Below are positions 34,203 to 43,900 of a DNA stretch of 64,000 nucleotides, piece by piece (the first letter of the stretch is position 1; each line of letters begins with the position of its first letter). The position numbers and the translations under genes were made by a program. The DNA lies in NCBI RefSeq assembly GCF_014252955.1, contig NZ_JACMIA010000001.1:1612001-1676000 (forward strand). The letters are read 5' to 3'. The notes under the pieces were generated by a model, which saw only the letters and a list, made by a program, of their open reading frames with translations, was not told the origin of the DNA and did not search any database. Origin of the DNA: Stappia sp. 28M-7 (GTDB lineage: Bacteria; Pseudomonadota; Alphaproteobacteria; Rhizobiales; Stappiaceae).

Positions 34203-35522
34203 ATGACCAGCAGCAATCCCCGTCCTGCCGAGCAGCCGGCGCTGACGCGCCACGCCCCCGAAACCAAGGCGGTGACCGGACGCGGCGCCGCGCCTGCCGC
34301 CGGCGCCGGACTGGAGCGCGAGCTCGACGAGATGCGCGCCGCCTTCACCGCGTTTCGCGAGGTGAACGACGAGCGCCTGTCGGAGATCGAGCAGCGCGGC
34401 AGCACCGACGTGCTGACCGGCGACAAGCTCGCCCGCATCGAGGCGGAGATCGACCGACAGCAGCAGCGCCTCGACGCGCTGGCTCTGAAGGCGGCCCGTC
34501 CCCCGCGCGAGGGCGAAGCGACCGGCACCCGGACCCGCGAGAGCGCGGCGGCCGGCGAGCACCGGGCGGGCTTCCTCGCCTATATGCGCAAGGGCCAGGA
34601 GGAGGGCTTGCGCTCCCTCGAGCAGAAGGCGCTGTCGACCGGCTCCGATCCGGACGGCGGCTATCTGGTGCCGGAGGAGACCGAGGCCGGCATCCTGCGC
34701 CGGATGACGTCGGTCTCGCCGATCCGCGCCATCGCCGGCTCGCGCCAGGTCTCGTCGAGCGTCTTCAAGAAGCCGTTCTCGATCTCCGGCCCGCAGTCGG
34801 GCTGGGTGGCGGAGACGGCGGCGCGGCCCGAGACCGGCTCGCCGACGCTGGCCGAACTCGCCTTCCCGACGATGGAGCTCTACGCCATGCCGGCGGCGAC
34901 GGCCTCGCTGCTCGACGATGCGGCGGTCGATATCGACGCCTGGATCGCCGAGGAGGTGGAACAGGCCTTCGCCGAGCAGGAGGGCGCGGCTTTTGTGGCC
35001 GGCAACGGCGTCAACCGGCCGCGCGGCTTCCTCGACTATCCGCAGGTGGCAGAAAACGCCTGGAGCTGGGGCAATGTCGGCACGCTGTCGACCGGCGTCG
35101 ATGCGGCCTTTCCGGCGAGCGAGCCGGGCGACGTGCTGATCGACCTCGTCTATGCGCTGAAGGCCGGCTACCGCCAGAACGCCCGCTTCGTGATGAACCG
35201 GCGCACGCAGGGCGTGCTGCGCAAGATGAAGGACGGCGACGGCAACTACCTGTGGCAGCCGCCGGCGAGCCTCGGAGCTCCGGCAACGCTGATGAGCTTC
35301 CCCGTCACCGAGGCCGAGGACATGCCGGACATCGCCGCGGGCGCGCCGGCCATCGCCTTCGGCGACTTCCGCCGGGGCTATCTGGTGGTCGACCGGGCCG
35401 GGGTGCGCATCCTGCGCGATCCCTATTCGGCCAAGCCCTACGTGCTGTTCTACACGACCAAGCGCGTGGGCGGCGGCATGCAGGACTTCGACGCGATCAA
35501 GCTGCTGGTCTTCGCCGCGTAA
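34203..35522 (+). CDS. GTA major capsid protein (g5)
   Basis: 439 residues, HK97 capsid family. Residues ~35-105 are a charged coiled coil (LERELDEMRAAFTAFREVND), the delta domain expected to be cut off by the g4 protease. The mature shell begins near KALSTGSDPDGGYLVPEETE (about 141-160) and contains EQEGAAFVAGNGVNRPRGFL. ATG 34203 is preferred; the frame is open well upstream but inside the protease gene. Spacing to a possible ribosome site (ATGGAG) is wide. Confidence 0.93.
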   Translation: MTSSNPRPAEQPALTRHAPETKAVTGRGAAPAAGAGLERELDEMRAAFTAFREVNDERLSEIEQRGSTDVLTGDKLARIEAEIDRQQQRLDALALKAARPPREGEATGTRTRESAAAGEHRAGFLAYMRKGQEEGLRSLEQKALSTGSDPDGGYLVPEETEAGILRRMTSVSPIRAIAGSRQVSSSVFKKPFSISGPQSGWVAETAARPETGSPTLAELAFPTMELYAMPAATASLLDDAAVDIDAWIAEEVEQAFAEQEGAAFVAGNGVNRPRGFLDYPQVAENAWSWGNVGTLSTGVDAAFPASEPGDVLIDLVYALKAGYRQNARFVMNRRTQGVLRKMKDGDGNYLWQPPASLGAPATLMSFPVTEAEDMPDIAAGAPAIAFGDFRRGYLVVDRAGVRILRDPYSAKPYVLFYTTKRVGGGMQDFDAIKLLVFAA

Positions 35523-35596
35523 CGGCGGCGGGGAACGCGCCGGGCGGGGACAGCTTCCCGCCCGGCGATGCGGAACGGACAGCGGATGGGGATGCG

Positions 35597-36166
35597 ATGA
35601 CCGCGATCGTGACGACGCCGCCGGCGCTGGAGCCGGTGACGCTGGAGGAGGCGCGCGCCCAGCTGCGCGTGACAACCAGCGAGGAAGACGCGCTGCTCGG
35701 CCGGCTGATCGCCGCCGCGCGCGGGCAGATCGAGCTGGCAACGCGCCGGGCGCTGATCACGCAGGGCTGGCGGCTCTATCTGGACGCCTGGCCGCCCGGC
35801 CGGGTGGTGCGGCTGCCGGTCGCCCCGGTCGCCTTGGTGGAGGCGGTCACCGTCTATGACGGAGACGGGCTGCCGGTGGCGCTGGATCCCGGCGACTACC
35901 GCCTGGAGGCGGCAACCAGCCCGCCGCGGCTGAAGGTCAAGACGAGCGCACCGGCCGGGCTCAAAGGCTTCAACGGCATCGAGATCGACTTCACCGCCGG
36001 ATACGGGGCGGATACGAGCGCGGTGCCGGGGCCGCTGCGCCAGGCGGTGCTGCTGCTGGTCGCGCACTGGTTCGAGCATCGCGAGCCGGGACTGGATCCG
36101 GCTGCGCTCGGGCTGCCGCCGGCGGTCGCAAGCCTTGCCGGCAGCTACCGGATGCTGCGGCTGTGA
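35597..36166 (+). CDS. GTA head-tail connector (g6, phage gp6-like)
   Basis: 189 residues. It begins with the gp6-like connector pattern PVTLEEARAQLRVTTSEEDA (about 14-33) and LLGRLIAAARGQIELATRRAL, and ends with an adaptor helix LRQAVLLLVAHWFEHRE. It would sit under the portal ring as first adaptor. ATG 35597 follows GGATGGGG; in-frame codons upstream belong to the 3' region of the capsid gene. Confidence 0.88.
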   Translation: MTAIVTTPPALEPVTLEEARAQLRVTTSEEDALLGRLIAAARGQIELATRRALITQGWRLYLDAWPPGRVVRLPVAPVALVEAVTVYDGDGLPVALDPGDYRLEAATSPPRLKVKTSAPAGLKGFNGIEIDFTAGYGADTSAVPGPLRQAVLLLVAHWFEHREPGLDPAALGLPPAVASLAGSYRMLRL

Positions 36167-36495
36167 GGGCGGCGGCAGGAGCGGGCCCGCTCGACCGCGC
36201 GATGCGGCTGGAGCGGCCCGAGCGGATCGAGGCGGGGGACGGCGAGGCCGAGACGATCTTCACCGATACCGGCCTCGTCTTCGTGGCACTGGCGCCGGCG
36301 AGCCTTGCCGAACGGCAGGCGGGCGGGCGGCACGACGGCATCGCCACCCATGTGGCGCGGCTGCGGACCGGCACGGGTATCGCCGGCGGCTGGCGGCTGA
36401 GCGAGGGCGCGCGGCGCTTCCGCGTGCTCGCCGTCGACGACACGGCGCGGCGGAGCGGGTTTGTCGCCTGCCTCATCGAGGAGGAGGGGCGATGA
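36163..36495 (+). CDS. GTA head-tail joining protein (g7)
   Basis: 110 residues, head closure/joining protein family (SPP1 gp16-like): LDRAMRLERPERIEAGDGEA, AERQAGGRHDGIATHVARLR, and a C-terminal strand set GARRFRVLAVDD. The GTG start overlaps the g6 stop by four bases, and its own stop overlaps the g8 ATG. It should seal the head after packaging. Confidence 0.87.
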   Translation: MRAAAGAGPLDRAMRLERPERIEAGDGEAETIFTDTGLVFVALAPASLAERQAGGRHDGIATHVARLRTGTGIAGGWRLSEGARRFRVLAVDDTARRSGFVACLIEEEGR

Positions 36496-36902
36496 GCGCG
36501 CAAGTCGCCTTGCGTGCGGCGCTGGTGAAGGCCTTGCGCGCCGATGCGCAGCTGACCGCGCTGACGGGCGGCGAGCGGGTGCATGACGGGGCACCGCGTG
36601 GGAGCGCGCACCCCTTCATCGAGCTCGGCGCCCTCGTCTCGCGGCCGCTGCTTTCGAGCGCGGAGGAGGGCGAGGAGCACGAGGCGGAGATCCTGGTGCA
36701 TTCGCGAAAAGACGCGCGCGGCGAGGTTGCCGCGCTGATGGCGGCGGCCCGCGAGGCGGTGCTGAGCGGGGCGGGCGGATTTCTCGACGGGCATGTGCTG
36801 GTCAATGCCGGGACGCTGGACGAGCGCAGCGAGCGGCTGGCCGACGGGCGCAGCTGGCGCGGCCGGTTGCGGTTGCGGCTGGTGAGCGAGCCGGCGGAAT
36901 AG
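36492..36902 (+). CDS. GTA tail terminator-like protein (g8, DUF3168)
   Basis: 136 residues of the DUF3168 family: ALRAALVKALRADAQLTALT at the start, then HPFIELGALVSRPLL and EEHEAEILVHSRKDARGEV. These proteins cap the tail tube or join it to the head. Ribosome site GAGGAGGGG directly before the ATG; four-base overlap with g7. Confidence 0.9.
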   Translation: MSAQVALRAALVKALRADAQLTALTGGERVHDGAPRGSAHPFIELGALVSRPLLSSAEEGEEHEAEILVHSRKDARGEVAALMAAAREAVLSGAGGFLDGHVLVNAGTLDERSERLADGRSWRGRLRLRLVSEPAE

Positions 36903-36926
36903 GTCGATACAGGAACGGAGGCGGAG

Positions 36927-37340
36927 ATGGCCGCACAGGCAGGCAGGAACCTTTTGCTGAAATGCGATGCGACCGGAAGCGGGAGCTTCGTCACCATGGC
37001 CGGGCTGAAGGCGCGGCGCATCGCGCTCAATGCCGGCAGCGTGGACGTCACCGACGCGGACAGTTTCGGACGCTGGCGCGAGCTGCTGTCGGGCGCCGGC
37101 ACCCGCTCGGCCAGCATCTCGGGCGGCGGCATCTTCCGCGACAAGACGGCGGACGAGACCGTGCGGGCGATGTTCTTCGACGGGACCATCCGCTTCTGGC
37201 AGGTGGTGGTGCCGGATTTCGGCACGATCAGCGGGCCGTTCCAGGTGAGCGCGCTCGACTATGCCGGCACCCATGACGGCGAGGTGACCTACGAGCTGGC
37301 GCTGGAATCGGCCGGCGAAATCAGCTTCACGGCGGCCTGA
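36927..37340 (+). CDS. GTA major tail tube protein (g9)
   Basis: 137 residues, the TP901-1-type major tail protein family: AAQAGRNLLLKCDATGSGSF at the start, RRIALNAGSVDVTDADSFGR, and a C-terminal DGEVTYELALESAGEISFTA. It would stack as rings to form the short non-contractile tail tube. An AACGGAGGCGGAG ribosome site lies just upstream. Confidence 0.92.
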   Translation: MAAQAGRNLLLKCDATGSGSFVTMAGLKARRIALNAGSVDVTDADSFGRWRELLSGAGTRSASISGGGIFRDKTADETVRAMFFDGTIRFWQVVVPDFGTISGPFQVSALDYAGTHDGEVTYELALESAGEISFTAA

Positions 37341-37342
37341 CC

Positions 37343-37711
37343 ATGGCAGGTGACAAGGGACTGGCGGCGAACCGCCACCGCGGCGAGGTGGCGGCACGGC
37401 TCGGCGGGCGGAACCGCCGGCTGGTGCTGACGCTGGGCGCGCTGGCGGAGCTGGAGGCGGTCTATGGGGCGCAGGACATGGCGACGCTGGCCGAGCGCTT
37501 CGCCGAGGCGCGGCTGTCGGCGCGCGACGTGATCCGCATCCTCGGGGCGGGCCTGCGCGGTGCCGGCGAGGACATCACCGACGAGGAGGTCGCCCGGCTC
37601 GACCACGCGGACGGCGTCGCCGGGCTGGCGCTGCTGTCGGCGGAGCTGCTGCGCGCGACCTTTGCCGGCAGCGCGGACGGGCCGCAGGGCGAGACGCCGC
37701 CGGACCCTTGA
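37343..37711 (+). CDS. GTA g10 family protein
   Basis: 122 residues of the family named after GTA gp10: NRHRGEVAARLGGRNRRLVL near the start, LGALAELEAVYGAQDM and a helical C-terminal part. In phages the equivalent place is held by a tail assembly chaperone. It starts two bases after g9, and its stop overlaps the g10.1 start. Confidence 0.9.
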   Translation: MAGDKGLAANRHRGEVAARLGGRNRRLVLTLGALAELEAVYGAQDMATLAERFAEARLSARDVIRILGAGLRGAGEDITDEEVARLDHADGVAGLALLSAELLRATFAGSADGPQGETPPDP

Positions 37712-37992
37712 GCGCCGCGTCCGCCGGGCCGCAGGCGGGCGCGGAGGAAGCGCGGCCCTTTCCCTGGAACGAGGCGATGGGCCTGTGCATGGGCCGGCTC
37801 GGCTGGCCGCCGGACAGCTTCTGGCGGGCAACGCCGCGCGAGCTTGCGGCGGTGCTGGCCGGCCTTGGTGGCGGCAGGGCGCGCGATTTGCGCCCGCTGG
37901 CGCGCGCCGGACTGGAGGCCTTGATGCGGCGCTTCCCCGATGCGGCGGCGGGCGGCGACACGGTACGGCAGGAGGGCGGCGATGAGCGCTGA
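37708..37992 (+). CDS. GTA tail assembly chaperone-like protein (g10.1)
   Basis: 94 residues. The conserved core FPWNEAMGLCMGRLGWPPDS then FWRATPRELAAVLAGL matches the small GTA protein between g10 and g11. The start is TTG at 37708 overlapping the g10 stop (TTGA); the core would be cut by starting at the inner ATG, so TTG is preferred. In phages such chaperones, sometimes made by frameshift from the preceding frame, bind the tape measure protein. Confidence 0.85.
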   Translation: MSAASAGPQAGAEEARPFPWNEAMGLCMGRLGWPPDSFWRATPRELAAVLAGLGGGRARDLRPLARAGLEALMRRFPDAAAGGDTVRQEGGDER

Positions 37993-38566
37993 GGGACTGG
38001 AACTGGACGAGGCGGAGCGGCTGCGCGCCGCCATGGAGGATGTGCGCAGCGCCTCGCGCGATGCGGCCGGAGTGCTGTCGCGCGGGCTGCGCCAGGCGCT
38101 GGTCGACGGCCGCTCGCTGGAACAGGTGCTGCGGTCGGCGGCGCTGTCGCTGTCGAACCGGGCCTTGAGCGCGGCGCTCGCCCCGTTGGAGCAGGGGATC
38201 TCAAGCGGGATCTCGGGGCTTGCCGGGCAGCTGTTCTCGGGGCTGGCGTCCGGGTTTTCCGGCGGCGGCATTCTGCCCTTCGCCAAGGGCGGCGTCGTTG
38301 CCGCGCCCGGCTATTTCCCGCTGCCGGGAGGCGGCGCGGGCGCGCTGGGGCTGATGGGCGAGGCGGGCGCGGAGGCGGTTCTGCCGCTGTCGCGCGATGC
38401 GAGCGGCCGGCTGGGCGTTGCCGCGGGCGCAGCAGGCGGCGGACAGGCCATGCCGCAGATCGTCTTCAATGTGGAGGCGAGGGATGCGGAGAGCTTCGCG
38501 CGCTCGGAAGCGCAGATCGCAACAATGGTTGCCCGCGCCGTCGGACGGGGACGGCGCGGGCTTTGA
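37982..38566 (+). CDS. GTA tape measure protein (g11)
   Basis: 194 residues, close to the ~200 residues usual for GTA g11 and far shorter than siphophage tape measures, in line with a short tail. N-terminal charged helix (LDEAERLRAAMEDVRSASRD), amphipathic repeats, then a Gly-rich hydrophobic part with FAKGGVVAAPGYFPLP and LGLMGEAGAEAVLPLSRD, a motif common at tape-measure C-termini. ATG 37982 lies inside the end of g10.1 (11-base overlap). Confidence 0.9.
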   Translation: MSAEGLELDEAERLRAAMEDVRSASRDAAGVLSRGLRQALVDGRSLEQVLRSAALSLSNRALSAALAPLEQGISSGISGLAGQLFSGLASGFSGGGILPFAKGGVVAAPGYFPLPGGGAGALGLMGEAGAEAVLPLSRDASGRLGVAAGAAGGGQAMPQIVFNVEARDAESFARSEAQIATMVARAVGRGRRGL

Positions 38567-38604
38567 CGTCGGGCCTGAAGAGGAGGGGCTCAGGCACCGG
38601 CGTT

Positions 38605-38844
38605 TCAGGTGGCGGCGAGCATCGCCGCGATTTCGTCCTTCAGGTGAAGGCGCTGCTTCTTGAGGTTTTCCAGGGCCTCGTCAGAGGCCGGGGCCACATC
38701 GGTTTCGACCCGGTGAATCTCCCGGTTGACGTCGTGGTAGCTGTCGGCAAGCCGCGCGAAATGGCCGTTGGAAACCTTCAGCTCGTGCAAGGCAGCAACC
38801 TTGTCCGGGAATTCCTCGTGCAACTCGTGGGGAACATGACTCAT
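38605..38844 (-). CDS. YdcH family (DUF465) small coiled-coil protein
   Basis: 79 residues, the family length: MSHVPHELHEEFPDKVAALH, then LKVSNGHFARLADSYHDVNR, then EALENLKKQRLHLKDEIAAM. It starts after a perfect GGAGGT on the minus strand. A cytoplasmic, helical housekeeping-type protein of unknown role, widespread outside phages. It is the only minus-strand gene inside the GTA cluster, between g11 (ends 38566) and g12 (starts 38959), so it has its own promoter or depends on readthrough from g12 antisense. Confidence 0.9.
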   Translation of the reverse strand: MSHVPHELHEEFPDKVAALHELKVSNGHFARLADSYHDVNREIHRVETDVAPASDEALENLKKQRLHLKDEIAAMLAAT

Positions 38845-38958
38845 GTCCGGTAGACCTCCTGTGACGCGAAGAGACTGCCCCGCCGCGGCGGGCCGAACCT
38901 TGAGCAAGATCAAACTCGGGGCATTTCTTTCAAAAATTCGCAACAGGGGGGCGGAGCG

Positions 38959-39615
38959 ATGACGCCCGGCTTCATCGAGGAACGCTTTCCGCTCGGCGTC
39001 GCCTTCGGCGCCAGCGGCGGGCCGCAATGGCGCACGGACGTGGTGACGCTGGCCTCCGGCGCCGAGATGCGCAACGCGCGCTGGGCCGGGTCGAGACGGC
39101 GCTACGATGCCGGTAGCGGCGTGCGCTCGCTCGCCGACCTGCAGGAAGTGGCCGGCTTCTTCGAGCGGATGCGCGGGCGGCTGATCGGCTTCCGCTTCCG
39201 CGATCCCTTCGACAACCTGTCGGCGGCGACCGGCAATACGGTCGGCCCGCTTGATTGCCGGCTCGGCACGGGCGACGGGGCGCGGGTAGAGTTTCCGCTC
39301 GCCAAGAGCTACGGCGCCGGCGAGGGCGCGGCGCTGCGGCGGATCGAAAAGCCGGTGGCCGGCTCCGTACGGGTCGCCGTCGGCGGCTCTGAGCTCGCCG
39401 AGGGGACGGGCTTCACCTGCGATCCGGCGACCGGGCTGGTGACGCTCAGCGAGGCGCCAGCGCCGGGCGCGGCGGTGACGGCGGGCTTTCGCTTCGACGT
39501 GCCGGTGCGCTTCGACACTGACCGGCTGGAGCTGAGCCTGACCCATTTCGAGGCCGGGCGCGTGCCGACGATCCCGCTCGTGGAGATAACGCCGGACGGG
39601 GGAGAGGCGCCATGA
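38959..39615 (+). CDS. GTA distal tail protein (g12, DUF2460)
   Basis: 218 residues of DUF2460: PGFIEERFPLGVAFGASGGP at the start, NARWAGSRRRYDAGSGVRS, and FFERMRGRLIGFRFRDPFD, all family hallmarks. A tail-tip hub protein linking tube and baseplate. A very strong purine-rich ribosome site (GGGGGGCGGAG) stands upstream, in keeping with reinitiation of the operon after the YdcH interruption. Its stop overlaps the g13 ATG. Confidence 0.92.
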   Translation: MTPGFIEERFPLGVAFGASGGPQWRTDVVTLASGAEMRNARWAGSRRRYDAGSGVRSLADLQEVAGFFERMRGRLIGFRFRDPFDNLSAATGNTVGPLDCRLGTGDGARVEFPLAKSYGAGEGAALRRIEKPVAGSVRVAVGGSELAEGTGFTCDPATGLVTLSEAPAPGAAVTAGFRFDVPVRFDTDRLELSLTHFEAGRVPTIPLVEITPDGGEAP

Positions 39616-40490
39616 GGACGGTTCCGCCGGAACTCGCGGCGCGCGCGGGCGCACAGGCGACGACGCTTGCCACCTGCTGGCGGCTGACACGGGCCGACGG
39701 CACCGTGCTGGGCTTCACCGACCACGACCGGGTGCTCACCTTCGAGGGGACGCAGTTCCGCCCCGAACTCGGCTTCGAGGCGAGCGCCACGGACATGGCA
39801 CCTGATTTTGCCACCGGCACCAGCGAGGCGGCCGGCATCCTCGCCTCCGACCGGATCGCCGAAGCGGATCTTGCCGCCGGATTGTGGGATGGCGGGCGCG
39901 TCGAGATCTTCCTGGTCGACTGGCAGGCGCCGGAGCACCGGATGCTGCTGCGCCGCGCCGTCATCGGCGAGGTGACGCGGGCGGGCAATGCCTTTCGCGC
40001 CGAGCTGCGCGGGCTGGCGCATCTGCTCGACATCCCGCAGGGGCGGGTGTTCTCGCATCTGTGCGATGCGGACCTCGGCGACGGACGCTGCCGTCTGGAT
40101 CTGGTTGCCGGCGGTTTCCGGCTGGAGGGCACGGTGGCGGCGGGCTCGACCGCCGGGCGCATCAAGGTGGACGGCATTGCCGGGCCGCCGCGCGACTGGT
40201 TTGCCGGAGGGCGGTTGGAAGCCGGCGGGCTCGTCGGCGAGGTGGTCTCCGATCGGGTGGAGGAGGGGCTGCGCATCGTCGAGCTGATGACGCCGCTCGT
40301 CCGGCAAGTGGCCGAGGGCGCGCCCGTGCGGCTGACCGCCGGCTGCGACAAGCGCTTCGCCAGCTGCCGCGAGAAATTCTCCAACGCGCTCAACTTCCAG
40401 GGCTTTCCGCACATGCCGGGCTCCGAACGGGTGCTGGCCTATCCGAGCCGCGGCGCGGCGGAGAACGACGGCGGCGCGCTGGTGCGCTGA
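39612..40490 (+). CDS. GTA baseplate hub protein (g13, DUF2163)
   Basis: 292 residues of the DUF2163/phage BR0599 family: TCWRLTRADGTVLGFTDHDR near residue 21, and the C-terminal CDKRFASCREKFSNALNFQG (about 254-273) whose Cys residues are family-conserved and in R. capsulatus GTA bind an Fe-S cluster. That chemistry is inferred from family knowledge. Four-base overlap with g12. Confidence 0.92.
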   Translation: MRTVPPELAARAGAQATTLATCWRLTRADGTVLGFTDHDRVLTFEGTQFRPELGFEASATDMAPDFATGTSEAAGILASDRIAEADLAAGLWDGGRVEIFLVDWQAPEHRMLLRRAVIGEVTRAGNAFRAELRGLAHLLDIPQGRVFSHLCDADLGDGRCRLDLVAGGFRLEGTVAAGSTAGRIKVDGIAGPPRDWFAGGRLEAGGLVGEVVSDRVEEGLRIVELMTPLVRQVAEGAPVRLTAGCDKRFASCREKFSNALNFQGFPHMPGSERVLAYPSRGAAENDGGALVR

Positions 40491-40528
40491 CACTTTCACG
40501 AAGCCTGCGACACTACGGGAGGCACGTC

Positions 40529-40975
40529 ATGGTGCTGCGAAGCGACATCCTTTGCGAGGCGCGGCGCTGGATCGGCACGCCCTATCGCCATCAGGGCAGC
40601 TGTCGGGGCGCGGGCTGCGATTGCCTGGGCCTGGTGCGCGGGGTGTGGCGGGCGATCCACGGCACGGAGCCGGAGGCGCCGCCCCCCTACAGCCGCGACT
40701 GGGCCGAGGCGGATGTGCGCGAGACGCTGCTCGCCGCCGCGCGCCGCCACATGGAAGAGCTCAGCCTCGCCGAGGCGCAGCCGGGCGACGTGCTGCTGTT
40801 CCGCTGGCGCGACGGGGCGCCGGTGAAGCATGCGGGCTTCCTCTCGACGGACCTCACCGGCACGGCGCCTGCGATGATCCACGCCTATGAGGGGTTGTCG
40901 GTCTCCGAAAGTCCGCTGGTGCCGGCCTGGCGGCGGCGGATCGCCGCCGTCTTCGCCTTTCCGGGAGCACGCTGA
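40529..40975 (+). CDS. GTA NlpC/P60 peptidoglycan hydrolase (g14)
   Basis: 148 residues, NlpC/P60 family: WIGTPYRHQGSCRGAGCDCL with catalytic Cys32, His101 in VKHAGFL and His118 as third residue. It sits at the tail tip and is expected to cut wall peptides of the recipient cell to let DNA through. ATG 40529 follows GGGAGG; the frame is open further upstream only inside g13. Its stop overlaps the g15 ATG by one base. Confidence 0.93.
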   Translation: MVLRSDILCEARRWIGTPYRHQGSCRGAGCDCLGLVRGVWRAIHGTEPEAPPPYSRDWAEADVRETLLAAARRHMEELSLAEAQPGDVLLFRWRDGAPVKHAGFLSTDLTGTAPAMIHAYEGLSVSESPLVPAWRRRIAAVFAFPGAR

Positions 40976-43900
40976 TGGCAACGCTCGTTCTGGCGGCCGC
41001 CGGCCAGGCGCTGGGCGCGGCCTTTCTCGGCAGTACCGGCGCGATCCTCGGCCAGGCGGCCGGCGCGCTGGCGGGCCATGCGCTCGACCAGCGGCTGTTC
41101 GGTCAGACGCGGACCATCGAGGGGCGGCGGCTGTCGGATCTTTCCGTCCAGTCCTCGGCGGAAGGTGCGCCGCTGCCGCTGGTCTATGGCCGGGTGCGGC
41201 TGGCCGGACAGGTGATCTGGGCGACCCGCTTCGAGGAGGAGGTGCGCGAGGAAACCACCGGCGGCAAGGGCGGCGGCAGCAGCACGCGGGTGCGCAGCTA
41301 CCGCTATCACGCAAGCTTCGCCGTGGCGCTGTGCCAGGGGCCGATCTCCCACGTTGGGGCGATCTGGGCGGACGGCAAGCCGATGGAGCTGACCGGCGCG
41401 ACCTGGCGGCTCTACAAGGGCGAGGCGGACCAGCCGCCGGACCCGCTGATCGCGGCGCTGCAGGAGGCGACGCCCGCCTATCGCGGCACCGCCTATGCGG
41501 TGTTCGAGCGGCTGCCGCTGGAGGAGTTCGGCGACCGGCTGCCGCAGCTGACCTTCGAGGTGGTGCGCGCTGTCGAGCCGCTGGAAGAGATGGTGCGGGC
41601 GGTGACGATCATCCCCGGCGCGGGCGAATTCGTCTACGAGCCGGCGGAAGTGACCTGGACGGTGCGTCCGGGTGTCTCCGAACGCGCCAACCGCCACGTC
41701 TCTCACGCGCCGAGCAACTGGACCGCCTCCATCGACGAATTGCAGGCGCTGTGCCCGAACCTGGAGCAGGTGGCGCTGGTGACGGCATGGTTCGGCGACG
41801 ACCTGCGCGCCGGTCACTGCACGATCCGCCCCAAGGTGGAAACGCGCGGCCGTCAGACGCGCGGCGCCACATGGCGGGTCGCCGGCCTCTCCGGCGCGGT
41901 CGCCGAGGAGGTGAGCCGGCACGAGGGGCTGCCTGCCTATGGCGGCACGCCGTCGGATGCGAGCGTGGTGCGGGCGATCCGCGACCTGAAGGCGCGCGGG
42001 CTGAAGGTGGCGCTCTACCCCTTCCTGCTGATGGACGTGCCGCCCGGCAATGCTCTCCCCGATCCTTACGGCGGGGGCGAACAGGCGCCGCATCCCTGGC
42101 GCGGGCGCATCACCGGCGCGCTGGCGCCCGGCCTTGCCGGCTCGCCGGACGGCACGGCGGCGGCGGGCGCCGAGATCGCGGCCTTTGCCGGGACGGCGCA
42201 TGCGGGGCAGTTTGCGCCGTCAGGCGACGGTGTGTCGTATCTCGGCCCCAGCGAGTGGAGCTACCGCCGCTTCGTGCTGCATCACGCCGCGCTCGCCAAG
42301 GCGGCCGGCGGGGTCGATGCCTTCCTGATCGGCTCGGAAATGCGCGGCCTGACGCGGCTTTGCGACGCGCCCGGCAGCTTCCCCTTCGTCGAGGTGCTGC
42401 GCCAGCTGGCCGGCGAGGTGCGCGCGCTGCTGCCCGAAGCTGCGATCACCTATGCGGCGGACTGGAGCGAATATGGCGGCTACCAGCGCGGGAGTGGCGA
42501 GCTGCGCTTTCCGCTCGATCCGCTGTGGGCCGATCCGCAGATCGATGCGGTGGGCATCGATGCCTATTTTCCGCTCGCCGACCAGCGCGAGGACGGCGAC
42601 CCGGACGGCACTGTCGACCCCTACGACATCGCCGCGCTGGCGGGCGCGGTGGCGGGCGGCGAGGATTACGACTGGTACTATGCGAGCGAGGCGGACCGGC
42701 GCGCAGGCCTCCGCTCTCCGATCAGCGACGGGGCGCATGGCAAGCCGTGGGTGTACCGCGCCAAGGACCTGAAGGGCTGGTGGTTGAACCCGCATGTGGA
42801 GCGGGTCGGCGGCGTGGAGATCGGGGGGGCGACGGCCTGGGTGCCGCAGTCCAAGCCGATCTGGCTGACGGAGCTGGGCGTGCCGGCGATCAGCCGCGGC
42901 GCCAACCAGCCGAATGTCTTCTTCGACGCGAAATCCTCCGAATCCGCCTGGCCGCGCTTTTCCGACGGCGGGCGCGACGACCTGATCCAGCGCCGGGCGC
43001 TGGAGGCGGTGATCGGCCGCTGGTCGGGATGGCATCCGCAGCTCGGCGCCGGCGACAACCCGGTCTCGCCGCTATATGGCGGGCCGATGGTCGATCCGGC
43101 GCGCATCCACCTGTGGGCCTGGGACGCGCGGCCCTTTCCCGCCTTCCCGACGGCAACGGACCTGTGGGCCGACGGCAGCAACTGGCGCGCCGGCCACTGG
43201 CTGAACGGCCGGCTGGGCGGGCTGTCGCTGGCCGGGCTGGTGCGGGCGATCGCCGCCGATTTCGGCCTGCCGGACGATCTGATCCGGCTCGGAGGCCTCT
43301 CCGGGACGCTGGATGGGATCGCGCTGGCAGGACCCGTGGCGCCGCGCGACGTTCTGGCGCCGCTGATCGAGGCGCATGGCGCGGTCGCCGTCGATCGGGG
43401 CGAGGCGCTGGCGCTGCTGCCGGCCTGGTCGCCGGCCATCACTGAGCTGGACGCGGGCGGGATCCTGGCCGGCGATGCCGACCGTCCGGCGCTGTCGCTG
43501 CGGCGGAGCGAGACGGCGGACCTGCCGGCGGAGGTGCGGCTCGCTGCGCGCGATGCGACCCGCGAGCACCGGCGCTTCGTCGTGTCCTCGCGCCGGATCG
43601 AGGGACATGGCGCGCGGGTGGAGGAACTGGATCTCGGCGCGGCGCTCGACCCGGCGCTGGCGGCGGGACTTGCCGACCGGCTGCTGATGCGGCGCTGGAA
43701 CGAGCGGGAGGAAGCGCAGCTGGCGCTGCCGCCGGGGCGGCTGGAACCGGAGGCCGGCGACGTGGTGCGCCTTGCGGCCGATCCGCTGCTGGGGCGCGAG
43801 GAGGCGCTCGACATCCGCATCGACGGTGTGGAGGAGGCGGAGGGACGCCGGCTGACCGGCAGGGTGGTGCGCCGCCCGCCGCCGAGCGCGGCCCGCGCCA

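Noticed and set aside
33870-35741. 623-codon minus-strand frame in the GTA head genes
   Set aside because: Antisense to protease, capsid and connector genes, all of which are clearly coding on the plus strand.
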